The notes under the pieces are model-generated. The model was given only the letters and a program-made list of their open reading frames with translations, ran no database searches and was not told the DNA's origin. Shown one piece after another: positions 9,144 to 18,734 of a stretch of DNA of 64,000 nt. The DNA is from Roseiarcus sp963726105. GTDB taxonomy: Bacteria > Pseudomonadota > Alphaproteobacteria > Rhizobiales > Beijerinckiaceae. The position numbers and the translations under genes were made by a program. Numbering within the stretch: position 1 is the first letter of the stretch; each line of letters opens with the position of its first letter. The stretch lies in the NCBI GenBank assembly GCA_963726105.1, contig CAVSBJ010000024.1, positions 496,001 to 560,000 of the forward strand. Direction: 5' to 3'.

Positions 9144-9838
9144 GTGACCTTTCGCGACCGAATGGAGCGACCGCAGCGGTTAGCTGTGTTGATGTTCGCA
9201 AGATCTGGAATCCGGGGAGCCCTCGGGCACACCGGCGTTGACCGGCATCGATCTCGAGATTGAGCCCGGCGAGTTCGTCGTTCTTCTGGGGCCGTCCGGC
9301 TGTGGAAAGAGTACGTTGCTCTATCTCATCGCCGGTCTGGAAGAACCGACTTCAGGAAGATCAGCGCGCATGGCGAGACCGTTATTGGACCCGCGCCCGA
9401 GCGCAGCCTAATCTTCTAGGAGACCTCGCTCTTTCCCTGGCTGAACGTTTGGCAGAACGTCAGCTTCGGCCTTTCCATGCGCGGTGCGCCGGCCGAGCAG
9501 CGCAAGGAGACGGCGTGTCAGGTCTTCAGCCGGGTTGGCCTTGCCAACGCATTCGTAAAGCGCCCGGACGCGCTTTCGGGCGGTATGCGCCAACGCGTCG
9601 CTGTCGCACGCGCTCTCTCAATGCAGCCCAAAGTCCTGTTGATGGACGAACCCTTCGCGGCGCGCGACGTCCAGACGCGCGTCAAGATGCAGGGATTTCC
9701 TCTCGATGTCTGGGACGTCAGCAAGGCCTCGGTGCTGTTCGTGCCCCACCATATCGACGAAGCCATTGCTTTGGCCGATCCCGTCGTCGTGTTCACCGCG
9801 CGCCCTGGGCGCATCAAGGCGATCGTGCCTATCAAATA
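9140..9838 (+). pseudogene. ABC transporter ATPase (SsuB/TauB/NrtD type), frameshifted with amber at the Q-loop
   Basis: GTG start at 9140, overlapping the permease end. Walker A GPSGCGKST is at 9289-9315; the C-terminal frame has the signature LSGGMRQRVAVARALSMQPK, Walker B KVLLMDEPFAARDVQ and the H-loop VPHHIDEAIALAD. The reading changes frame near 9222 and again near 9357. A TAG at 9417-9419 replaces the CAG of the Q-loop in Leu-Ile-Phe-Gln-Glu-Thr-Ser-Leu-Phe-Pro-Trp. The D-loop Leu is also Arg (PFAARD). No functional ATPase can be made without several corrections. Confidence 0.82.
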
Positions 9839-9990
9839 GAAAGGACCGCGCTATTTGACACCGTCAACGGCGTTGGTTGCGTGTCCAACTGACGGCGCTT
9901 TTGCAAGACGAGGTCGATCGCGCTTTCGCCGAGCAGGAAGTTCTGTCGGTCGCGAGCTGATAAAAATTGAGAGGGGGCGCCATTTCCACC

Positions 9991-11515
9991 ATGATCGTTC
10001 GCGGGAAATATGTCATTACGCGCGCGCTCGACCGCCATCGCTGGGAGGAGATCGATGAGGGCACGGTGCTCCAGCAAGATCGCGTGATCACGGCGATTGG
10101 CGCCTTCGCAGATTTGCGTCGGAACAATCCTGGCGGGCCGGTCGTAGGCGATGGCCAGCAGGTGCTGTTGTCCGGTTTCGTCAACGCGCATCATCACATC
10201 AGGCTGTCGACCGTCCAGCTCGGCATATCCGACACAACGCTCGAGCTTTGGTTCGCGACCCGTATCGCGATGCGCGACTGCATCCCCTATTACGACACGC
10301 TCTATTCATGTTTCGAGATGGTGGCCTCAGGCACGACCACGGCTCAGCACGTGCACGGTTGGATTCCTGGCGACACCAGACAGACCGAGGCGGAGGCCGA
10401 ATCCATCATTCGGGCCTACGAAGATATCGGCATGCGGGTTTCATACTGCTATGCGTTGCGCGAGCAGAACCATCTCGTCTACGAGGCCAACGAGCAATTC
10501 CGGGCCCGCTTGCCCACCGATGTTCTCCCGCTTCTCGCTAAGTATTTCTCCGGTTTTCAGATGCCGGCGAGAGAGACTATTGCGCTCTTCGATCATCTTC
10601 GCGCCAAGCACAAGCGCGTTCGAATCCAGCTCGTGCCCTCGAACCAGCAATGGTGCACCGACGAGGGGCTCGCTATGCTGGCCGAGAGCGCCGAGAAACA
10701 CGACGTACTCATCCATATGCATCTCGTCGAGACGACCTATCAGAAGCAATACGCGCGTATACGCGGGGATGGCGGGAACGGCGGTGGGCTTCATCGAGCG
10801 GTTCGGCTTGCTTGGACCGAAAATGACGCTCGGCCACGCCGTGTGGCTTTCGGAGGGCGACCTCGACAAGCTCGCCGCAACACACACGAGCGTATGCCAC
10901 AATTGCAGTTCGAATTTTCGCCTGCGCAGTGGCGTGCTGCCGCTCAATCGACTTGAAGCGAGGGGAATCAATACGGCCATTGGTCTCGACGACGTCGGCA
11001 TCAACGACGATCGGGATATGCTCCAGGAAATGCGGATGGTGCAGCGGGCTCATCGCGAGCCAGGCATGGACGATCGCGTTCCGACCACGGCCCAGGTGTT
11101 TCGAATGGCGACAAGCGGCGGCGCTTAGACGACTTCTTACGCCGCGGAGATCGGCACGCTCGAAATCGGCAAGGTCGCCGACATGGTGCTCATCGACTGG
11201 AAGCAGATCAGCTACCCCTATCTCGACGGCGAAACGCCGGCGCTCGACGCAGTAATCCAGCGAGCGAAGATGCAAGGCGTGAAGACTGTGATCGTGGCCG
11301 GCGAGATTGTCTATCAGGACGGAAAATTTATGCGTCTGGATCGCGGCGCCGCCCTGGCCCAACTCGCCGATATCCTCAAGCGACCGCTGACCAATGAGGA
11401 AATGGAACGCCGCAAGCTGGCGAAAGCCGTGCTCCCGTACGTGAAGTCGTTCTACGACGGCTATTACAGTCCCGACACCAGCGAACCCTATTACCGGCAG
11501 AACTCACGAATTTGA
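9991..11515 (+). pseudogene. ATZ/TRZ-type amidohydrolase, copy 1 (broken)
   Basis: Metal-dependent deaminase/chlorohydrolase of the amidohydrolase superfamily, which hydrolyses C-N bonds on N-heterocycles such as triazines, guanine or hydroxypyrimidines. Start ATG 9991 (MIVRGKYVITRALDRHRWEE). Metal ligands are visible: HxH in GFVNAHHHIRL, His in HMHLVETTYQ, His in TLGHAVWLSEGD, Asp in GLDDVGINDD. One frameshift falls at about 10757-10766 and a TAG at 11126-11128 interrupts the second frame before TLEIGKVADMVLIDWKQISY. The ending NSRI at 11515 matches that of its tandem neighbour, with which it shares roughly two thirds identity by eye at the N-terminus. Confidence 0.8.
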
Positions 11516-11554
11516 GCAGGCCAGCGGACCCGACGTTCCAACAGGAAGTGAAAA

Positions 11555-13091
11555 GTGCCATCCTCAATCATTCGCGGCAAGCATGTCATCACGCGGGGGC
11601 TCGATCGTCATCGGTGGGAGCAGATCGACGACGGCGCAGTGCTGCGGCGCGACGGTATCATAGCCGCGATCGGCCCATTTGATGAGTTGAGCCGCCCCAA
11701 TCCAAATGCGCCGGTCATCGGCACGGGTGAGCAGGCGCTGCTGCCCGGCTTCGTCAATGGCCACCACCACGTCGGCCTGACGCCGGTTCGGCTCGGCTCC
11801 CCCGACATGCCACTCGAACTGTGGTTCGCGACGCGCCTGGTGACCCGTGGCCTCGATCTCCACCTCGATACACTCTACTCCGGCTTCGAGATGATCGCGT
11901 CCGAATCACAACCGTGCAGCACATCCACGGTTGGATGCCGGGCAAGCTCGCTGAGGTTGAGAAGCGCTCGGAATCGGTCGTCCGCGCGTACGAAGACGTC
12001 GGCATGCGTGTCTCCTATTGCTTTGCGCTGCGCGATCAGAACCATCTCGACTACGAGGCGAACGAGCAATTTCTCAATCGTGTTCCCGCCAATCTCCGTC
12101 CAATGCTCGCGAAGAATTTTGATCGCTTTCAATTGCCGAGCCAGGATGCGATCGCACTGTTCGAGCATCTTCACGCCAGGCGCCACAACAAGGAGCGCGT
12201 GAAGATTCAGCTGGCCCCGCGAATCTGCATTGGTGTTCGGACGAGGCGCTGACCATGCTGGCGGAATGCTCCGAGAAGCATAACCTGCCGTTCCACATGC
12301 ACCTCGTCGAAACGGCCTATCAAAAGGAATACGCCCGCCGTCGTGGCGGAGGAACTGCGGTCGACTATATCAAGCGCTTCGGCCTGCCCAGTCCGAAGAT
12401 GACTCTCGGGCACGGTGTGTGGCTCTCAGAGCAGGATCTCGACAAACTGGCCGAGACGGGAACCAATATCTGTCACAATTGCAGTTTGCACTTTCGGCTG
12501 CGCAGTGGCGTCGCGCCTCTCAACCGCTTCGAGGCGAAAGGGATCAATACGGCGATCGGTCTCGACGAAGCCGGCATCAACGACGATCGTGACATGTTGC
12601 AAGAGATGCGCATGGTGCTGCGCGCCCATCGCGAGCCAGGCATGGACGATCGCCTACCGACCATGGCTCAGGTTTTTCGAATGGCGACTACCGGCGGCGG
12701 CGAAGACGCTGCCATTCGGCGCGCATTTGGGCGCGCTCGAGGTTGGCAAGGCGGCCGACATGGTGCTCATCGACTGGAAGCAGATCTGCTATCCTTATCT
12801 CGACACCGAGATGCCGGTGCTCGACGCGGTCATTCAGCGCGCCAGGACAGAGGGCGTGAAGACGGTGATTGTGAGCGGCGAGACCGTCTATCAGGACGGC
12901 AAGTCACCAAGGTCGACCGCGACGCAGCGCTACGGCAATTGTCGGAGTTGCTTAAGCGTCCGCTAAGCCCCGACGAAATCGAACGGCTCCAGCTGTCGAA
13001 GGCGGTGCTCCCGCACGTCCAGTCGTTTTACGAAGGCTATTACGACCGCGCTTCTCACGTTCCGAATTACCGGCAGAATTCGCGAGTCTGA
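11555..13091 (+). pseudogene. ATZ/TRZ-type amidohydrolase, copy 2 (broken)
   Basis: Tandem paralogue of the preceding gene, starting GTG 11555 after AGGAAG (MPSSIIRGKHVITRGLDRHR). HxH in GFVNGHHHVGL, His in HMHLVETAYQ, His in TLGHGVWLSEQD and Asp in GLDEAGINDD are all encoded, but in different frames. I count four frame changes: near 11905, near 12225, near 12700 and near 12900, the last two bracketing LEVGKAADMVLIDWKQICYP. It ends YRQNSRV at 13091, three bases before the next gene. More decayed than copy 1, so it seems to have lost function earlier or faster. Confidence 0.8.
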
Positions 13092-13093
13092 GG

Positions 13094-14663
13094 TTGCCTG
13101 AAAGCCCGTCCAGCGATGCACAGACCGGGTGCCAGATTCTCATTCGTGGCGGCCGGGTCTACGATCATGATGGAGACATCCACGATCCCTCATTGCGCGA
13201 CATCCTTATCAGAGGCTAACGAATCGTCTCGGTGACCGCCCCGGACGAGGACGCCGCGCTCAAGCAGGAAATCCTGAGGCGCGCGGCGGTCTCAAACGCA
13301 GCGCGCGTGATTGAAGCGCGCGGCAAGCTCGTCATTCCTGGGTTCGTCAACGCCCACTACCACTCCTATGACGTGCTCGCCAAAGGCCTCCTCGAGGACA
13401 TGCCCTTCGACGTCTGGGGCCTTGCACTCGCAGCCAGCCTATTTTGGGCCGCGAAGCAGGGCGGAGATCCGCGTTCGCACGCTTCTGGGCACCCTCGAAT
13501 GCATACGGAATGGTATCACAACTCTTCAGGATATGAACTCGCTCGTGCCGCAGGCCGAGGAAACGCTGGACGTCATCCTCAGCGCCTATGCGGAGATCGG
13601 CATCCATGTCGTCTTCTCGATCGCGATCCGCGATGTTGGAGCGCTCGACATCGCGCCCTTTCTACCCTCGGACGTTTCTGAAGCCGCTATGGCCATTGTT
13701 CGTGGCGTCCCCAAGGACGCTCGCGAGGAGGTCGCTTTCGTTGAGCGTCAGATCAAACGCCTGACGCCGTTACCGCCGCGCCTGACCTGGGGTCTAGAGT
13801 CCCTCCGGGCCACGGCGTTCATCGCGTGCTTTACTCGAAGGAGTCAGCGACCTTGCGCAGCGCTTCGGGCTGCCAATCCTGACCCATGCGTATGAAACGA
13901 AAGCTCAGACAGCGAAAGCGCGGGCCATCTATCGCGAGCATGGCGGCTCCATGATTCGCTGTCTCGCCGACCTTGGACTTTGACGCCGCGCACCACGATC
14001 GCGCACGGGGTTTGGCTGACCCGAGACGAGATTGTCATCATGGCCGAGCATCGCGCCGGTGTCGCTCACAACCCGATCAGCAACCTGAAACTCAAGAGTG
14101 GCGTCGCGCCGATGCGCGTGGCGATGCAGGCCGGCGTCAGGCTGGCGCTTGGATGCGATAACTGCAGCTGCGGCGACTGCCAGAGCATGTTTCAGGCGAT
14201 GAGAATGTTCTGCCTGCTCGCGGCGGTCACCGACCCGAATCCGACGGGGGTGCACGCGACAGATGCGATCAGGGCGGCGACCTTGGGTGGAGCGCAGGCC
14301 ATGAATCTCGAAGGAGAGATCGGCGCCGTCCGGGCGGGAATGAAAGCCGACCTCATCGTCATCGACCTCGACGACGTTGCCTGGCAGCCTCTGAACAGCG
14401 TCGCCAGGCATCTCGTGTTCAGCGAGGCGGGCCGAGGCGTCGAGACGACGATCGTCGACGGAGAGATCGTGATGTTAGAGCGCAAGATCGCCACAATCGA
14501 CGAAGCGGCGCTCAGGGACGAACTCGCCTCGCTGATGCCGACGTTCCGGCGTAACTTCGCGAGCATCGCCGAAGCCAACCGGCCGGCGATCCCTTATCTG
14601 CTAGCGGCGAATGAGCGGTTGAAGTCGCATGACGTGGGGATGAACCGATTTGTCGCGCTATGA
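13094..14663 (+). pseudogene. Amidohydrolase, cytosine/triazine deaminase-like, third gene (broken)
   Basis: A second subtype of amidohydrolase. From TTG 13094 it reads ILIRGGRVYDHDGDIHDP, meets TAA at 13217-13219, then continues in frame (EARGKLVIPGFVNAHYHSYD, the HxH metal site). Frame changes follow near 13460, near 13800-13830 and at 13978, where one C seems missing before ThrProArgThrThr. The last part is long and intact: TTIAHGVWLTRDEIVIMAEH, then VRLALGCDNCSCGDCQSMFQ with the metal-site Asp, to the stop at 14663. About 500 residues if repaired. It shares strand and spacing with the two preceding amidohydrolases, so the three were probably one transcription unit with the ABC genes. Confidence 0.78.
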
Positions 14664-14740
14664 AACGGCGACCGTGTTTCCAGCGCGTGCGAGAATCCCC
14701 CACGCGCCCTCGAGGTCGATTGGTTTGGAGACTTAGTCTG

Positions 14741-15188
14741 GGAGGTGTGGACTCTTGGGATTCCTTTTTAGGGGCAAATCAGATTCAAGGCTGCTTTTGG
14801 GAGGCAGTCTTGGGTGTGATGGACCGGTTGGTTTTGAGCGAGGCGGGGTGGGAGCGGATGGCTCCGCTGATCATTGGTCGACCTGGACTTTGAATATCGG
14901 ATCGTCGATTGCACCATCGTGCGGGCGCATCAGCACGCCGCGGGGGCGAAAAAAAGGGTCTGAAGATCAAGCGTTCGGCCGCTCGCGGCGGCCTGAGCAC
15001 CAAGATCCATATGGCCGTTCGCGGCCTGGGATGGCCGGTGCGGTTCACGCTGACCGCAGGTCAGAAGGGCGATGCGCCGCAAGCTGCCGCCTTGATCGAG
15101 GGATGGCCCGCCGAGGCGGTCATGGCCGATACAGCCTATGACGCCGATCTCTTGCGCCAAGCCATCGACGCCAAAGGCGCGATCGCCG
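14741..15188 (+). repeat. 448-bp duplicate of a deleted IS5 remnant
   Basis: Bases 14741-15188 repeat 3369-3816 with no difference I could see (constant offset 11372). The copy carries the same internal deletion between the IS5 N-terminus and its first catalytic block, so the deletion predates the duplication. At 15189 the sequence switches abruptly to the catalytic part of an IS630-family transposase. Confidence 0.88.
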
Positions 15189-15548
15189 ACGGACCGATCA
15201 ACGGCCGCGCCTTTCAAGCCTATATCGATCAGCTCCTCGTTCCAGAGCTCAAGCCCGGCGACGGCGTCATCATGGGACAACCTCATCAGGGACAACCTCG
15301 GATCGCACAAGGGCGCAGGCATACGCGCTGCTTGTCGAGACGGCCGGCGCGAAGCTGCTCTATCTCCCGCCCTACAGTCCCGACTTCAATCCGATCGAGA
15401 ACGCTTTCGCCAAGCTCAAGGCGCTCCTGCGAAAAGCCGCACAGCGCACCGTCGAAGGACTCTGGGCCAAAATCGCCGAATTGCCGCCTGCCTCTCGCCA
15501 CGCCAATGCGCAAACCACTTCGCCGCCGCAGGATACGATCCAACCTGA
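15189..15548 (+). pseudogene. IS630-family transposase fragment fused to IS5 remnant
   Basis: Reads DGPINGRAFQAYIDQLLVPE then, after an inserted repeat (GGGACAACCTC occurs twice, at 15274 and 15289), DNLGSHKGAGIRAA with the second catalytic Asp, and in another frame LLYLPPYSPDFNPIENAFAK with the catalytic Glu. The end CANHFAAAGYDPT is close to the family's normal C-terminus. The N-terminal half is absent, replaced by IS5 sequence. Confidence 0.7.
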
Positions 15549-15771
15549 GGGGATTCCGCTCTAATCACGACGTTTCGGTACGAGGGTGGTCAGTGAGCGG
15601 CGGCGCCATGCGACACGAATCCCAGCTGCGGGTTGACGGCGTTCGAAGGGTGAGTTTGATTCGCCGAGGCTCGCCAGTTTCGAGACGTATGGCGCCTGCA
15701 TGCGGTGATGAATATCCCAGTCGCCGCCGGGTCTCGAGCCAGAAACCGCTGCTGCACTCGGCAACGGCAAA
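15549..15771. other. Spacer between IS remnants
   Basis: About 220 bases with no coding frame I can place. It probably contains the outer end of the IS630 fragment (near 15550-15580) and unassigned filler. No RNA or promoter seen. Confidence 0.4.
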
Positions 15772-15953
15772 CTAGCGGATCGACTCTAACATTTGGCGCC
15801 GGCGTCTGAGGGCGGCGTTGATTTGGTTGGGATTGGCGACCCACTAGAAGGGTTTAGATTGCGCGTTGTGATCTTCAAGGATGCGGTTGATCGCGGCCCG
15901 GAGGTCGACAACGGATCGAAAGACGCCGCGGTTGAGACGCCGCTGGTTCAAGT
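15772..15953 (-). pseudogene. IS630-family transposase C-terminal scrap
   Basis: On the minus strand: RRLNRGVFRSVVDLRAAINR then ILEDHNAQSKPF, a TAG at 15844-15846, then WVANPNQINAALRRRRQMLE and SIR stop. This is the conserved C-terminus of the longer IS630 transposases. It is cut exactly where the IS3 left inverted repeat starts (15954), so the IS3 element or its predecessor landed here. Confidence 0.65.
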
Positions 15954-16003
15954 TGAACCGCCCCGGGTTTGCCGGAGGCTCCAACTCTTGAGAGGGTGGA
16001 GCG

Positions 16004-16333
16004 ATGACAAGCAAGACAACAAACAAGTTCTCGCCTGAGGTGCGATCCGGCGCGGTGCGGATGGTTTTGGATCACGAGCATGAACATACGTCGCGTTGGG
16101 CAACGCTGGTCTCGATTGCGGACAAGATCGGTTGCGCTGCGCAGACGCTGCATCAATGGGTTGGCGGGGCCGAGCGAGACAGCGGGCGCAAGCCTGGCCT
16201 GATCACGGACATGGCCGCCAAGCTTAAGACCCTGGAGCGAGAGAACCGCGAGCTTCGTCAGGCCAACGAGATCCTGCGTAAGGCTAGCGCTTATTTTGCC
16301 CAGGCGGCGCTCGCCCGCCGATACAAGCCATGA
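16004..16333 (+). CDS. IS3-family transposase OrfA
   Basis: A 109-residue DNA-binding subunit: N-terminal helix-turn-helix (KFSPEVRSGAVRMVLDHEHE to QTLHQWVGGAERD) followed by a leucine-zipper-like stretch (AAKLKTLERENRELRQANEI). Its last bases overlap the OrfB frame (starting 16330), the normal arrangement in which -1 frameshifting makes the OrfAB fusion. The ribosome site GAGAGGGTGGAG lies just before ATG 16004. Intact in itself, but its partner is disrupted. Confidence 0.82.
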   Translation: MTSKTTNKFSPEVRSGAVRMVLDHEHEHTSRWATLVSIADKIGCAAQTLHQWVGGAERDSGRKPGLITDMAAKLKTLERENRELRQANEILRKASAYFAQAALARRYKP

Positions 16334-16937
16334 TCGCGTTCATCGACGATCACCGCGAGGCGTATGGGGTCGAGCCGATCTGCAAGGTGTTGCCGATCGC
16401 CCCATCCACCTACCGCGCCCATGCGGCAAAGCGGGCCGACCCCGCCAAACTATCGGCGCGGGCGAAGCAGGATGCGATCCGCAAGATCGAGATCAGGCGT
16501 GTCTTGGCGGAGAACTTCGACGTCTACGGCGTGCGCAAGGTCTGGCGGCAGTTGCGCCGCGAGGGCGAGGATATCGCCCGATGCACCGTGGAGCGACTGA
16601 TGCGGAGCATGGGCCTGCAAGGCGTGATCCGCGGCAAGCCAGTCAAACCACGATCGGCGACACGGCCGCACCGTGTCCGCTGGATCCTGTCAACCGCCAG
16701 TTCCGGGCGCCCAGGCCGAACCCGCTCTGGGTCTCGGACTTCACCGATGTCGCGACCTGGACCGGCTTCGTCTACGTCGCGTTCGTGATCGACGCCTACG
16801 CCCGGCGCATCGTGGGCTGGCGGGCATCACGGACCGCACATGCAAGCTTCGTTCTCGATGCGTGGGAACAGGCCCTGCATGACCGGCGGCCCGCGCATCG
16901 CGACGGGCTCGCGCATCACCGCGACCGGGGCAGCCAA

Positions 16938-18396
16938 GGCGGATTCAAGCGGTCGTCGCAACAGGCGTATTCGGTTCTATGGCAACCATTGGTCAAGCGC
17001 TTCGGCCGGAGTCCTCCACCCGAGGGTTTTTCGCGGTCTCGCGTTGAGGGTTGCGGCAACGGCTGCGATCGTCTCTGCGCTGTGGGTGCTCAGGTCCGTG
17101 CCCTTTGGGAAGTACTGGCGCAGCAATCCATTGGTGTTTTCGTTGGCGCCCCGCTGCCAGGGGCTCTGGGGATCGCAGAAGTAGACTTGGATTCCAGTGT
17201 CGATTTTAAGCGCCACGTGTTGGGCCATCTCGGCGCCTTGGTCCCATGTCAACGAGCGGCGAAGTTCCTGAGGCAGGGTTACGATGGTGCGCGTGATGGC
17301 ATCGCGAACGGCCTCGGCGCCATGCCCTGCGAGAGCCGGTCCATTCTTGGCTCGCGGCGTGGCCCCATGACCGTCCAGTCGCGGCAGGTGTAGCAGCATC
17401 GTAAAGCGCGTCGTACGCTCGACCAGTGTGCCTATTGCCGAACTGCCAAGCCCCAGAATGAGGTCGCCCTCCCAGTGCCCCGGAATCGCACGGTCATCCG
17501 CCTCGGCCGGGCGCTGGCTGATCATGATCTCGGATGACACGAAGCCCTTGCCGCGCTGGCCCACGCGCGCCCGCGGCGTCCGCAACGCCCGCCCGGTTCG
17601 CAGGCATGCGGTCAGTTCTCGTCGAAGGGCCCCTCGGCCTTGGATGAAGAGTGCTTGATAAATGGCTTCGTGACTGATCCGCATGGTCTCGTCATTCGGA
17701 AAGTCTACAGCCAATCGCCGGGCGATCTGCTCCGGGCTCCATGCCGTGCTCCATCGACGAGCCTTTCGTTGTCCATGACGGCGTCCACTCCAGCAGACCA
17801 TAGGACCGGCAACGACAGCACCATTACGAGCAGCGACCGTTCCGGCCAGCCTCTCCTCGACATAGACGCGTAAGGCCCGGTTCAGCGCAAGCTTGGCGCC
17901 TTTCGGACGCCGGCCCGATCGCTCGGCGTGCCATTGGGCTGTCGACGCACGATATTCCAAGCCACCGCTGCGCGTGGCGGCATTGCGCCGTAGCTCACGG
18001 GAGATCGTCGAGGCGGATCGACCAAGCCGGCGTCCGATCTCGCGCTTCGAAAGGCCCTGAACGCGCAGAAGCGCGATCTCCTCACGTTCGGCAAACGAGA
18101 GATATCGTCCGGACGGGGGCTCGGCCGAAGATCTGAACATCGCTGGTGGCATGCCGCCTGCCTTTCGGAACATCCTGGTTCCGACAGGCTGCGACATACC
18201 AGCCGCCAGCGCAGCCTCCTCGCTGGTCATCCCCTTCGCAATCCCCAACCAAAATCGCTGAAGTTCAGATCGCTCCGCTGCTGGCGGCCGTCCCGGTGAC
18301 GGCAGCGGGGCCCGTCCAGAATGGTGTGATCGGCGCTTTCGAGGGCTCATCGCAACCTCCTTCGTTAAGGTGTTGCGACGACCGCTTGAATCCGCC
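16938..18396 (-). mobile_element. IS30-family insertion sequence, complete
   Basis: Perfect 26-bp inverted repeats: 16938-16963 (GGCGGATTCAAGCGGTCGTC...) and its complement at 18371-18396. A 3-bp target duplication CAA sits at 16935-16937 and 18397-18399. Length 1459 bp. Intact ends, intact target duplication and an open transposase make this the youngest event in this pile. Confidence 0.92.
16977..18350 (-). CDS. IS30-family transposase
   Basis: A 457-residue DDE transposase. ATG at 18350 follows AAGGAGG at the right spacing; an in-frame ATG at 18419 would lie outside the element and can be dismissed. N-terminal helix-turn-helix regions include YLSFAEREEIALLRVQGLSK and REIGRRLGRSASTISRELRR. 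The catalytic core has Asp in IPGHWEGDLILG, Asp in LTWDQGAEM and Glu in NENTNGLLRQYFPKGTDLS. The C-terminal LNARPRKTLGWRTPAEAL block is typical. No frameshift or stop seen, so it is likely active. Confidence 0.9.
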   Translation of the reverse strand: MSPRKRRSHHSGRAPLPSPGRPPAAERSELQRFWLGIAKGMTSEEAALAAGMSQPVGTRMFRKAGGMPPAMFRSSAEPPSGRYLSFAEREEIALLRVQGLSKREIGRRLGRSASTISRELRRNAATRSGGLEYRASTAQWHAERSGRRPKGAKLALNRALRVYVEERLAGTVAARNGAVVAGPMVCWSGRRHGQRKARRWSTAWSPEQIARRLAVDFPNDETMRISHEAIYQALFIQGRGALRRELTACLRTGRALRTPRARVGQRGKGFVSSEIMISQRPAEADDRAIPGHWEGDLILGLGSSAIGTLVERTTRFTMLLHLPRLDGHGATPRAKNGPALAGHGAEAVRDAITRTIVTLPQELRRSLTWDQGAEMAQHVALKIDTGIQVYFCDPQSPWQRGANENTNGLLRQYFPKGTDLSTHSAETIAAVAATLNARPRKTLGWRTPAEALDQWLP

Positions 18397-18734
18397 CAAT
18401 ACGTCTCGATCACATACACCCAGCGCTTGGCGGAAGCGGGTATCGAGCCTTCTGTAGGCAGCGTCGGCGACAGCTACGACAATGCTCTCGCCGAAACCAT
18501 CAACGGTCTCTACAAAGCCGAGGCCATCCATCGGCGCCCACCATGGCGGTCATTCGAGGCTGTCGCGTTCGCGACGCTGGAGTGGGTGGATCGGTTCAAC
18601 AATCGCCGCTGCTGGAGCCCATCGGCAACATCCCGCCAGCCGAAGCCGAGAAACGCTACTATGCCATGACGGACCAACCCGCCACCGCGGCGTGACTCAA
18701 ACGAAACGGCCGCCGGCAAACCCGGGGCGGTTCA

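Larger units (their letters stand above)
16330..18695 (+). pseudogene. IS3-family transposase OrfB, interrupted by IS30 and frameshifted
   Basis: The rve integrase domain is spread over three pieces: 16330-16650 (IAFIDDHREAYGVEPICKVL to GVIRGKPVK), then another frame from about 16650 (LWVSDFTDVATWTGFVYVAF with the first catalytic Asp, to HHRDRGSQ with the second), and after the IS30 insert 18397-18695 (YVSITYTQRLAEAGIEPSVG, SVGDSYDNALAETINGLYKA with the Glu). Another frame change lies near 18604. Removing IS30 rejoins GlySerGln to TyrValSer exactly. The frameshifts show it was already dying or has decayed since. Confidence 0.82.
15954..18734 (+). mobile_element. IS3-family insertion sequence split by an IS30 element
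   Basis: Inverted repeats TGAACCGCCCCGGGTTTGCC at both ends (15954 onward and the complement ending at 18734) agree over 22 bp, with TGA...TCA tips as in IS3. Without the IS30 insert (1459 bp plus one 3-bp duplication) it would be about 1.32 kb, normal for the family. No direct repeat is visible at the flanks: the left neighbour is an IS630 scrap, the right an IS5 remnant. Confidence 0.82.

Noticed and set aside
9646..9672. Arg in place of Leu in the ATPase D-loop as a functional novelty
   Set aside because: The gene is already a pseudogene with frameshifts and an amber codon, so the change is most simply decay.
9417..14000. Stop-codon reassignment or Gln-inserting amber suppression as explanation for the in-frame stops
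   Set aside because: The same genes also carry several frameshifts, which suppression cannot explain, and the intact block shows no internal amber codons.
16938..18396. The IS30 ends considered as a CRISPR-like repeat pair
   Set aside because: Only two copies, inverted, and explained fully as terminal repeats with target duplication. No CRISPR array exists in the window.
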